Below are positions 12,098 to 21,888 of a stretch of 64,000 bases of DNA, one piece after another. The stretch spans positions 20,849,797-20,913,796 of the forward strand of contig CM033114.1 in NCBI GenBank assembly GCA_019321725.1, written 5' to 3'. Position numbers and translations under genes: made by a program. Within the stretch, counting starts at the first letter, position 1. Each line of letters starts with the position of its first letter. Origin of the DNA: Paulownia fortunei (Eukaryota; Streptophyta; Magnoliopsida; Lamiales; Paulowniaceae). The notes under the pieces are model-generated. The model had not been told where the DNA came from, searched no databases, and saw nothing but the letters and a program-made list of their open reading frames with translations.

Positions 12098-12292
12098 CTA
12101 CCTAGTGTCATTGCCCCTCCCATAGCTTTCTTGGCCAGTACCAAGAGTGTTTTTTCCATTGTCAGCTCCCTTTTTGGAGCCCATCACTACATCTTTCCAT
12201 TCCTCAAAAATATTGGCTTTGATCTGACCTCTCTTTGGTGGCAGGCTGTAGTTTTTCCCTTTGTTGCTTGTCTTCTTTTCTTCCTTATCCAT
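12098..12292 (-). CDS. Small basic peptide with PPKRGQIKANIF core (64 aa)
   Basis: An intact 64-codon frame starts at the ATG at 12292. The N-terminal half is Lys-rich (MDKEEKKTSNKGKNYS), then comes SLPPKRGQIKANIFEEWKDV, and the C-terminal third is Gly/Asn-rich and low in complexity. The core PP-x-RGQIKA-x-IF is shared with two other short frames at 16.1 and 21.1 kb, which supports real coding. It resembles short plant-specific proteins of unknown function. No signal peptide or membrane segment is visible, and the charge suggests a cytosolic or nuclear protein. A TATA-like TTATATATG lies about 230 bp upstream on the minus strand. Function unknown. Confidence 0.7.
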   Translation of the reverse strand: MDKEEKKTSNKGKNYSLPPKRGQIKANIFEEWKDVVMGSKKGADNGKNTLGTGQESYGRGNDTR

Positions 12293-12306
12293 TGCTGATC
12301 AAAAGA

Positions 12307-12512
12307 AGAAGAATTCTTGAATTTTTCTTGATTAGGAGGGGTGGGGTGGGGTTGGGGGGTGCAAAAAGAGTGGGGACTGGGAAATTAGAGGGCTTGAATG
12401 AAATTTGTTTACCCAGAAGAATTCTTGAGTTTTTCTAGACTAGGAGGGGGGGTGGGGTGGGGTGGGGTTGCAAAAAGAGGTTGGAGGGCTTGAATGAAAT
12501 AGGTTTACCAGA
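12307..12512 (+). repeat. Imperfect tandem duplication of ~105 bp in the 5' leader
   Basis: Two units (about 12307-12413 and 12415-12512) share AGAATTCTTGA, an AGGAGG-GGTGGGGTGGGG block, GCAAAAAGAG, GAGGGCTTGAATGAAAT and GTTTACC. They lie just upstream of the small gene's start codon (minus strand), within its presumptive 5' leader. Each carries four or more G-runs on the plus strand. Confidence 0.85.
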
Positions 12513-12520
12513 TGGGCTTT

Positions 12521-12531
12521 CATATATAATG
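12521..12531 (-). promoter_or_regulatory. TATA-box candidate for the 12.1 kb small gene
   Basis: Read on the minus strand the sequence is ATTATATATGAAAG, about 230 bp upstream of the ATG. Placement is plausible if the leader spans the duplicated repeat. Inference only. Confidence 0.4.
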
Positions 12532-12539
12532 ATGGGTGA

Positions 12540-13410
12540 GCAGATTATGTCACCATCAAGTCACTGAGTGAGGTCATCAAGAGTTCCATGTGTGAACGCA
12601 ACAATAATAAAATAGAAACCTTTAACCTTGATATTTTCAAAGCTTACTTTAGGTAACATTTGAGGTGGCACCTTTGGGGCCATCAAACATATATATGCTA
12701 AACTAATGGGCCAATCCTTAATATGTGGTGTTTTTACATTAATTTATGAGGATTATGATATATGATTTCGTATGATTTTATGATTTGACGTACCACAACT
12801 ACTTTACATGTTAATTATATAAAAAGTTTAATGAATTGGGGGCAACATCCATATCAGTTTCTTTATGTCTTTGTCTTCAATTTTTTTATGTGAATTAATG
12901 TCTAGTTTAGGATCACAAGTCTGGAAATCTTCTTTTTCTCAATGTTCATTACTTTTGGTTTATCTTCTCTTGGGTTATTAATTAATGATCTACCAAGTGT
13001 TTTCTGGGTCCGTTGCTTACTAGGCTAGGTTTGTAATAAATTATGTGTCCTTTTTTATTGTTAAAAAAAAAAAAGGTATAAAGAAAGTTGATCGCACATT
13101 CGATTAGACATCAACTCATATTTTATTTACATTATATTATTTCCTAAAATAATACCTCTTATGGGATTGCTTCCACAAATAAATAAATAAATATATAAAA
13201 TCACAAATTGTGGATGCGTGGATTATAATCGAGATTACCTATTAAAGTTTTTTATTGTATTGATTCATATCTTTTATTCTATTTTACGTACTAAATTAGC
13301 TACAAGCGTACAAAGTATTTTCTTATATTAACACTTGATTATATATGACATAAATTTAACCTAAAAAAATTACAAATTAAAAATAAAGAATCCAAAATAT
13401 AGTCATGTTT
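12540..13410. other. AT-rich intergenic stretch
   Basis: No plausible gene is visible. The stretch lies upstream of the first small gene and left of the segmental duplication, and it contains homopolymer A/T runs and scattered palindromes only. Confidence 0.4.
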
Positions 13411-14092
13411 GTTAGTTTCATAATGGGCTTAGAAGTAAATGATACATGATACATGATTATTGCATTTAATTAAACAGTCATGATATTCTTAATTGGATCT
13501 TTTTTTCTCAAGATATTAAAGGCTGAATTTCTAATACCAACACATTAACTTTCTTCACCAATTTGCTAATTAATTAATGTTTAAACTGTTTAAGTTTTAA
13601 TAATTAACAATCTGTCCTTTTTGTGGGGTACCTTTATACGTGTCTTTTCTTGGTCAAATGAATTCAGACAATCAATGTGAATTCTTGAGTGACACACAAA
13701 AATATGGAATAGTTTGCGTAGTATTTAAGCACCTGCAAGTTGAAAAAAGGTCACATTTTTCTTGGCACGTGTGAATTGAAATCAGGACAAAGTATTCTTA
13801 GATTAAGATTTTGGTGGGATTTTTCACCATACATGTTAAATGCTTATCCACTTAGCTACGGTGTTTTTTTTTTTTTTTTTTTGAAAAACCGAGCCCACCA
13901 TAGCCATTCAAAATAAGGACGCACAATTACCTCCAAATTCGTCTTCGTTTGGTATATATGAAGGCTATTTTGAACCAAAACGAAAGGCCTATTCATAAAT
14001 TTGTTTTGACTTTGTTACATATGGACTCATGTAATATTTTTCTTAAAAACTTAAGAATTTATTTATGCTTTGTCTTATATTGTTGAATATTG

Positions 14093-15277
14093 GAAAATTT
14101 AGTATATGTAATATTAAAACTGCTTAAAATATTCTGACAGAATAATAATTTAAAATCGAAGTAAAAATTAAATTTTTTTTCTTTAAAATAAAATTGCTCT
14201 ACACTTGGTATTTACGAAATATGACAATTAGCTCTCAAAATATAATAATTTTATTTCTTATGATAGTAACAGTACAAATCACAAGAACGTCGAGTTATAA
14301 ATATATCTAGAACTCTCTTTTAAATTTCAGAGAAAAATAAGAACAAAATGAATAAAATGAAAATAATGAAATATGGAGATCTATTTATAATTTTAAAAGA
14401 GTTATGGTGTTAATTTTTGAGTGAGTTCAATTTTTGATATCAATTTGAATTGTACGATTGCATCCATTTTCGAAAATTCACACTATTATAGTGAATTCTT
14501 TATCAAGGATCAATTATAACCGTTCGATCGCATATTTGTGCGAAGGTCCATACCCTTACAGTGAGTCTTTGCAAACCAAACAAATATGTCAGCGTTTCGA
14601 TCTACTCACAACCATTGGACGCGCTTTGTCAGCAGTTGTGTGTCCGATCACATTCATTTAGCTTCCAATCGTATGTTGTCATGCCACCCGAATGTCAACC
14701 GAATGAATCCGTCACATCATCAAACACTAGCCATGTCATTGAGTTATTTCGAACCATTTTGGTTTAATTTCTAAAAAAATTAAAGCTCTTTTAATGAATC
14801 CGCCGCATCAGTGAATACTAACCACATCTAAGTACGTCTCTAAAATGCCTAATGCGACTTTTGCAACGCGCGCGCACAAGGACTTGGATGGCGTGCCCTT
14901 GTAGCTCATTGAGCTAATTAAAGTTAGCTAAAAAATCATTATAATGCACCATATGAGAGTTTTACTTGATTACTCTTTATTAAAATGAGATTGTATACAT
15001 GTAAGACAAAGTTTCTCCACTTTTTAAACGTAGAATTATAACTTTTCGCATTTTCAACTTTTCATTTTCAACTATTTATTTAATTAATTTACTTTATTCA
15101 TTAATTTCTCGTTCAGCCGAAATTGATTTTGAGAAATCAAATATACTAAACATATCTACTTACAGCGTAAATTATGTTTAATCAACTTATATCTATTTTA
15201 TAAAATAAAATTTACTTAATTTATTGATTAAAATTGAATCAAACTAAATTTTAAATACCAATTTCTAAGATTGAATA
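14093..15277. mobile_element. ~1.2 kb insertion inside duplication copy 1, solo-LTR candidate
   Basis: In copy 3 (near 20363) TTGTTGAATACTCGAATTTA is continuous. In copy 1 the same sequence is split: TTGTTGAATA at 14085-14094 and TTGAATACTCG resuming near 15273, with about 1.18 kb between. TTGAATA flanks both sides, consistent with a short target duplication. The insert has no coding frame. Its centre (GTCGAGTTATAAATATATCT, GAAATATGGAGATCTATTTA) looks like LTR or promoter sequence, so a solo LTR is the best guess, but the TG...CA ends are not clear. Confidence 0.5.
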
Positions 15278-16110
15278 CTCGAATTTACGAATTATAGTTG
15301 TGGAATATTGACTTTTAGACGTATTTTAGTTAGTGGAATACTTGAACATATTTCAGACTTTGGTTGAGCCACCATCCCAATTTTACTTAATTTTGTGACA
15401 AATAAAGTCCATTTTTATCAAATATTTTTATTTTACAAGGGGAAATGGGAGTATGCAAAATAAAAGAGAAACAGAGAAATTGCCAACACTTTAACATGTT
15501 AGAGTTTTTTCATAGCACAAACTGCAATCTCACACTCCACAATCATTTATATTAATCTCCTATTGTGCTAAGTCTTGGAAGTAAAAATTACTTCTCAAAA
15601 AATCCAAAAAAATATATTAAATATGAAAAAAAAGAAAAAGAAAAGAGCATGTAGACCATGGATCATTTGGAATCAAACGTCCTTATTGTATTAATATCAA
15701 TTAAAAAAAATTATGCACCTAATAAATATGATATATAAAGTGAAATACTGTATCAAAATAGGAAATTCGAATTAAATTGTACCTTACAAAAGTACAAGAA
15801 TGACCCAAGACTAAAATCATGTTAACTTAAATGAAAAATTCCATATAATACATGATCCAATGATAAGTTGAAAATCACATAACATAATATTCGTTTAATT
15901 GCTCTTTATTATACTAATTATCATATACTGCATCTCCCAGTGTATGGTTGCATCATGCACTACGTGCATGAATGATTGTTAAGTATTCTATTTTGTAAAA
16001 AAATAAATTATTTAAAAAGTGGATGTTGCACCCAATGCATGTACAGTGAGTATAACATCTAGTAAGACCCGTGTGACCAGATGTACGCCAAATTTCAGCA
16101 AACAACAGCC

Positions 16111-16254
16111 TCAATTTCTTCTCAAAACGCCGTTGCACCAAAGTCTCACTTTCCTCAACAATTGACGAAATATTTTGGCTTTAATCTGCCCTCTCTCAGG
16201 GGGAATTACCCGAATTTTCGGTTTCTCTAGCATTCTGATATCTTCATTTTCCAT
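16111..16254 (-). CDS. 47-aa peptide with PPERGQIKAKIF core, copy A
   Basis: The ATG at 16254 opens a frame of 47 codons ending in TGA at 16111-16113. The protein begins MENEDIRMLEKPKIRVIPPE, continues RGQIKAKIFRQLLRKV and ends RLWCNGVLRRN. It is strongly basic, with one Cys and no signal peptide. The core is the same as in the 12.1 kb gene, and the nearly identical partner lies at 21094-21237. The two differ at five nucleotides, all amino-acid-changing (R7K, K13E, R30G, Q31L, R34K). A perfect TATA (CTATATATAAG read on plus) lies about 140 bp upstream and is also conserved in the partner. No function is known to me; coding status rests on family conservation. Confidence 0.65.
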   Translation of the reverse strand: MENEDIRMLEKPKIRVIPPERGQIKAKIFRQLLRKVRLWCNGVLRRN

Positions 16255-16391
16255 AGCTGATTCTGTGTAAGCTTGTGTGTATGTGTATATGTATGCAGGC
16301 TAGTGGTTAAGCCCTATATGAACAAGCAAAACAAAAAAGGACAATGAGAAATTTTGCTTAATTTCTTGACTGTAAGAAAGAGGACTAGGGG

Positions 16392-16403
16392 GCTATATAT
16401 AAG
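16392..16403 (-). promoter_or_regulatory. TATA box of peptide gene copy A
   Basis: CTTATATATAG on the minus strand lies about 140 bp upstream of the ATG, in a block (AGGACTAGGGGGCTATATAT) preserved in the partner copy at 21357-21376. Typical plant TATA sequence and spacing. Confidence 0.55.
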
Positions 16404-16973
16404 CAACTAAAGCAAGCATGGTTGAGATAATTGAAAATTATGAACAAGTTTACTTGGTCAAAAGGATTCACAAAATGTCAACATGGTTGGAAAAATTCAA
16501 AGGAAACAAGTGATTAAATCCCAGTGTTGGAATATTGTGTTTGTGTCCAAAAACAGTACCAGACTTCTTGACAAAGTTAGCTATCTGTCAAGGCATCTAT
16601 GGAATTTTGAAAGAATCACAAATATGCAGTTTAGTATAGACAACAAAATTAGTCAACTCATGGATATAAATAAATATATATATAAATATATATATATATA
16701 TAACAATAATTATGTTTATGGATATTCAGTTATGAAAACGAGTCTCTACGTAATTTTGTATGTGGAGAGTTTTATATTACATCTTCCAGTGAATTTGAGA
16801 GTTATCGAATGTGCATACGATAATTTTATAACAATATCATCATGTATAATTAAATATCTCGTATAATTTTATTTGGATGACATTTAAGTAAGTTGTGTAT
16901 AAGATGACTCCTTTAGCTCATTGCTTAGAGCTTTATATATATAAGTTTACCTTTGCGTCAAGTAATTCTCTAA

Positions 16974-17410
16974 CAATTACCTTTTTAAAATTTTAACAAT
17001 TAACAATCTGCCATTTTGTCTCTAATTTGTATTTTCTTGGTCAAATGAATTAAGACAACGTGAATTCTTGAGTGACTACAGAAATATGGTATGGTTTGCT
17101 TAATATTTAAGCAATAGCAAGTAGAAAAAAGGTTACAATTTTTCTTGGCACGTGGGAGTTGAACTCAAGGCAAAGAATTCTAGAATTAAGATTTTGGTGG
17201 GTTTTTTCACCATATATATTAAATGTTTATCCGCTTACCTACAGTGTTTCCTTCAATTTTTTATGTTTTTTTTTTTTATTATTTCTCGCTTTAAAATGTA
17301 GGATCCAATGTTAGGTGTATGTAAAAACTTAAGAATTTATTTATGCTTTGTCTTATATTGTTGAATACCCCAATTTACGAATTATAGTTGTGGAATATTG
17401 GCTTTTAGAT
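16974..17410 (+). repeat. Segmental duplication, truncated copy 2
   Basis: Directly after copy 1 ends, the duplicated block restarts at the AACAATCTGCC position and runs through CTTGGCACGTGGGAGTTGAA, GTTTTTTCACCATATATATT and ACGAATTATAGTTGTGGAAT to about 17410. It lacks the AACGAAAGG segment present in copies 1 and 3 and ends before the peptide gene. This head-to-tail arrangement indicates unequal exchange or repeated tandem duplication followed by deletion. Confidence 0.8.
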
Positions 17411-19313
17411 GTACGGGTAAGTAACACGTGCCACGCACGTTATTTATATGATTCTAGTAAATTAATTATATTATTTAATAATTTATTTAAATAAATTAAG
17501 ATATTATAAAATACTTTATAAATTAAAAAATATTAAATAGAATATAATTAATAAAAAATAAAGTATTCCAAAATGTTCGTAAACTAATTATTGATTGATA
17601 TGATATTGTACAAGCAAGAGACTCTCTTCCAACTCAGTATTTTTATAAATGGATCGGTAATTAAATTGGTCTTTCTAATAATTAGCAGTTTAATCGGTCG
17701 AATTGGTCTAATAAAAATTGATTATATTTTTTAATTATATTATATAAAATAATAATATAATAAATTAATTGTTATGTAATACATTTTAAATATAAAAAAA
17801 TAAAAATAAATAGCTACCTAAAAAATATATAATAAAACACAAAATCCAAATAACCACATAAATATAACAAAATATCAAATTTAAACTTTTTAAAAAATTA
17901 AAAAATAATAATAAAAATTAAAAACTGATCAAACTGGTTTGACCGATCAAACCGAATTTTGGATTTTATATCATTAATCAGACCAGACTGACTTTCGATT
18001 CCCGATTGAACCAATCGGTTCGATTTGATTTTCAAAACAATGTTTCAACTCATACTTTGTAACCAATATTTGTTCTCTAGAAATTGAAAAAATTTGACAA
18101 ATTGAAAAAATCTAAATTTTAAGCAAGATAGATAATTAATATTAAAAAAATATCTATTTTACGAACATAAATAAAACTACAATTTAGTTATATTTTTTCT
18201 TTAATAATGAATACATGTGGAACTAAGTAAAATGATTATGGTTCAAGATTAAAAATTAAGTAAAATACATATCTAATATTTAAGGATTTATAAATTTATT
18301 TGTCAATTTTTGCATATTATTTGGTGTACATACGACCTATACATAATATTATTAAACAATTTTGATCGAGTATGACCATCACAAGTAATCAAATTATTTT
18401 TTTTTAATTACTTGTATGCTGGAATTTTCTTCACATTACATTATTGTTAAGTATCAGAATTTTGTATTATAGTGAATCATGTTTCAATGTTGTTGTTTTT
18501 TAATATAAATAAAATATTAGTTACTACTTATAAAATATAATGTATTACTTAAAAAAAAAATATTTATACTTACACTCAAAATTTGTCTATACACAATATT
18601 TTTAGTCTACGTCTTTTTTTTACATTTGAAGTATCTTGTTTAATCAAATATTGATTATAGATATTGAAGTTCCTCCACATAGAGTAGTATAAAATTGGCA
18701 TTGAAAAGACACTGAATGAGGCAAATAGACACCAACGTTTTGAATTATTTATCATTGAGCTTTTTTTATTATCATTATAAAACAAGTTTTATATAAAATT
18801 ATTCACATCTAAATTGAAATGGATAGCCTTCATTTTCAACTTGTGAAAATGACACTTTAGATATAAAGACAACTTTTTCAGTATGTTGTCCAAACATAAT
18901 CTCTACATTAATTACGTCATTCTTGCAGTCATGGATACTATTTTTGTACCATTACTTAATCTATTTTATGGTTCAGATTTCTTAAAAAAAGTATTGGACA
19001 TTTTTTTTTCATTACCAATTTATGAGAAGGTAAGGTATTTGGGATTAAAAAGTTTAAAACATTCTCTTCATAATAGTAATTTATGTTATCAATAATTTTA
19101 TTAAAATTGTTAAAAATTCTTACTTTTTGATGCTTGACTTGCCATATAATGAGATGAATGAATATTTTTTTTAAAATTAAAAAAATAATTCTAATAAGTC
19201 ATAATATTAAATTTTCTTCATTGTCACACTCAATAATCATATATTTTGAAATTTTGATATTACCGTTATTATCATTTGGTTCCTCATCTTTAGTATGACT
19301 ATATATGACATAT
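17411..19313. other. ~1.9 kb segment interrupting the duplication
   Basis: At 17411 the similarity to the duplicated block stops abruptly and resumes near 19314. The new segment opens CGGGTAAGTAACACGTGCCA, containing the inverted repeat ACGTG-CCACG-CACGT; such CACGT palindromes near a CCCG/CGGG boundary occur at ends of several plant DNA elements including Helitrons. Inside lies a complete-looking copy of the dispersed TIR element (17636-18042). The 69- and 70-codon frames at 18.6 and 18.9 kb do not resemble known proteins. I could not establish the element type. Confidence 0.4.
17636..18042 (+). mobile_element. Dispersed ~400 bp TIR element, copy 2 of 5
   Basis: This copy starts AGTATTTTTATAAATGG and ends CGATTTGATTTTCAAAACAA; the ends are imperfect inverted repeats. 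Sub-terminal GGTCGAATTGGTCTAATAAA and CCGATTGAACCAATCGGTTC blocks and the internal ACACAAAATCCAAATAACCA block match the 31.7 kb copy in opposite orientation. No coding capacity is visible. Confidence 0.75.
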
Positions 19314-21093
19314 ATTAGTTTCATAATGGACTTAGAAGTAAACGATACATGATTAATGATTATTGCATTTAATTAAATAGTCATGATAGTCTGCATTGGA
19401 TTTTTTTCTCAAAATATTAAAGGCTGAATTTCTAATACCAACACAACACTTAACTTTCTTCACCAATTTGCTAATTAATTAATGTTTATACTTTCAAGTT
19501 TTAATAATTAACAATCTGCCCTTTTTGTGGGGTACTCTTATTTGTATTTTCTTGGTACTACGAATTCAGACAATCAATGTGAATTATTGAGTGACACACA
19601 AAAATGTGGTATGGTTAGCCTAATATTTAAGCACTAGCAAGTAGAAAAAGGTTACATTTTTCTTGGCACGTGTGATTTGAAATCAAAGCAAAGAATTCTA
19701 GAATTAAGATTTTGGTGGGGTTTTCACCATATATATATTAAATGTTTATCCACTTAGCTACAATATTTTCCTCAACTTTTATTTTATTTTTTTTATTTCT
19801 TGCCTTAAAATGTAGAATCTATTGTTGGGTATATGCAAAATGAGTCATACGATGGGATTGACCTCAAAGTCAAATCCATTGTAGTTTGGTGTTATTTTTT
19901 TTATTTTTTTTATTTGATGGTCAAATTTATTTATTTTTCATTCGGTGCAATTATCATATTTTTTTTCTCTCTAAAAATTAAAAAAAGAATATGATTTATT
20001 TATATATAAATAAATAAAATAAGTAAAACCCCACCAGTCCACATTATAACAACACAAAATGATAACAACAAATTTCTAATAGGCTCTCTCTCCATTTGAT
20101 TGTACAATAATTTATTTTTTTGCTCAATAATATATAACTATCTTTTTCATTTTATTTTTTTTTTTAAAAAGAGCCCACCTTCGTGGCCATCCAAAACAAG
20201 AATGCACAATTACCTTCAAATTCGTTGTCGTTTAGTATATATGGAGGCTATCTTGAACCAAAACGAAAGGTCTATTCATAAATTTGTTTTGATATTATTA
20301 CATATCGACCCATGTAATATTTTTTCAAAAAACTTAAGAATTTAGTTATGTTTTTTCTTATATTGTTGAATACTCGAATTTACGAATTATAGTTGTGGAA
20401 TATTGACTTTTAGATGTATTTTTAATTAGTGGAATACTTGAACATATTTCAGACTTTGGTTGAACCACCATCCCAAGTTTACTTAATTTTGTGGCATGTA
20501 AAGTCCATTTTGACCATATGTTTTTATTTTACGAGGGGAAATGGAAGTATGCAAAATAGAAGAGAAAAAGAGAAATTGTCAACTCTTTAATATGTTAGAA
20601 TTTAGCATAAACTGCAATCTCACATTCCACAATCATTTATGTTAATCTCCTATTGTGCTAAGTCTTGAAAGTAAAATTTACTTCTCAAAAAACCCAAAAA
20701 AAGAAAAAAAATAAAAGAGGAGAGCCCTCTAGTAGTAGACCATGGATCACTTGGAATCAAAAGTCCGGGTTGTGTTAATATCAATTAATAATATTTTATG
20801 CACATGACAAATATAAAATAAAAAAAATCAAATTAAATTATACTATAAAAAGCATAAAAATGACATAAGACTAAAATCATGTAACATAATATTCTTTTGA
20901 TTACTCTTTATTATACTAATTATCATATATTACATTATAGTTGCATCAAACATTGCGTGGATGATTGATAAGTATTTCATTTTATTAAAAAACAAAATAT
21001 TTGAAGAGTGAACATTTCAAAATATATGTACTAGTTGTAACATCTATAAGACCTGTGACACCGTATCATGCCAAATTTCAGTAAACAACAGCC

Positions 21094-21237
21094 TCAATTT
21101 CTTCTCAAAACGCCGTTGCACCAAAGTCTCACTTTCTTCAACAATAGACCAAATATTTTGGCTTTAATCTGCCCTCTCTCAGGGGGAATTACCCGAATTT
21201 CCGGTTTCTCTAGCATTTTGATATCTTCATTTTCCAT
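21094..21237 (-). CDS. 47-aa peptide with PPERGQIKAKIF core, copy B
   Basis: The ATG at 21237 opens a 47-codon frame ending in TGA at 21094-21096. The protein begins MENEDIKMLEKPEIRVIPPE, continues RGQIKAKIFGLLLKKV and ends RLWCNGVLRRN. It is the duplicate of the frame at 16111-16254, inside copy 3 of the segmental duplication, with the same start, stop and TATA context. The frame is too short for most gene finders, but the shared PP-x-RGQIKA-x-IF core with the diverged 12.1 kb gene argues that it is a real protein. No targeting signal or enzyme motif is visible. Function unknown. Confidence 0.65.
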   Translation of the reverse strand: MENEDIKMLEKPEIRVIPPERGQIKAKIFGLLLKKVRLWCNGVLRRN

Positions 21238-21369
21238 AGCTGATTCTGTGTAAGCTTGTGTATATGTATGCAGGCTAATGGTTAAGCCCTATACGAACAA
21301 GCAAAACAGAAAAAAAGACAATGAGAAATTTTGCTTTTTTTCTTGACTGTAAGAAAGAGGACTAGGGGG

Positions 21370-21381
21370 CTATATATAAGC
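21370..21381 (-). promoter_or_regulatory. TATA box of peptide gene copy B
   Basis: CTTATATATAG on the minus strand lies about 135 bp upstream of the ATG, in the same preserved context as copy A. Confidence 0.55.
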
Positions 21382-21888
21382 AACTAAAGCAAGCATGATT
21401 GAGATAATTGATAAGTATGAACAAGTTTACTTGGTCAAAGGGATTCACATAAATGTCAACATGGTTGGAAAAATTCAAAGGAAACAAGTGATTAAATCCC
21501 AGTGTTGGAATATTGTGTTTGTGTCCAAAAATAGTACCACACTTCTTGACAAAGTTAGCTATCTGTCAAGGCATCTATGGAATTTTGAAAGAATCACAAA
21601 TATGTAGTTTAGTACGGAGAAGAAGATTAGTCAACTCATGGATAATATATATATATATATATATGATTATGTATATGAGGAGTTTTATACTATATCTTTA
21701 AGTGTATTATAATTTTATAATGATATTATCATGTATAATTAAATAAATCGTATAATTTTACTTGAGTGGCTTACATAGCTTTTGGATAAGATGGTTCTAT
21801 CAATTTTGATTGGACTCACCTAAAAGCTTATTGCTTGAAGCTTTATATATAAAAATTTACTTTTGTGTCAGGTAATTCTCAATTTACT

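Larger units (their letters stand above)
13411..16973 (+). repeat. Segmental duplication, copy 1
   Basis: From the TTAGTTTCATAATGG-type block at 13411 to the TCAAGTAATTCTC block near 16970 this segment aligns, in order, with 19314-21888. Shared landmarks are GTCATGATA, CTTGGCACGTG, AAGATTTTGGTGGG, ACCAAAACGAAAGG, GACCATGGATCA, the whole 47-codon frame and its TATA box. Copy 1 additionally carries about 1.2 kb (14093-15277) that is absent from the other copy. Confidence 0.85.
19314..21888 (+). repeat. Segmental duplication, copy 3
   Basis: This copy is collinear with 13411-16973 but lacks the 1.2 kb insert. It carries the second 47-codon peptide gene, its TATA box and upstream sequence down to the TCAGGTAATTCTC block. 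Divergence from copy 1 is modest outside indels and AT-rich runs, suggesting a fairly recent duplication. Confidence 0.85.

Noticed and set aside
15953..16141. 62-codon minus-strand frame overlapping the end of peptide copy A
   Set aside because: Shadow frame; the equivalent is not preserved in copy 3, whereas the 47-codon frame is.
16483..16866. 127-codon plus-strand frame, repeated in part at 21395-21607
   Set aside because: The similarity comes from the segmental duplication. The two frames are not maintained to the same end, and they lie antisense in the upstream region of the small-peptide genes.
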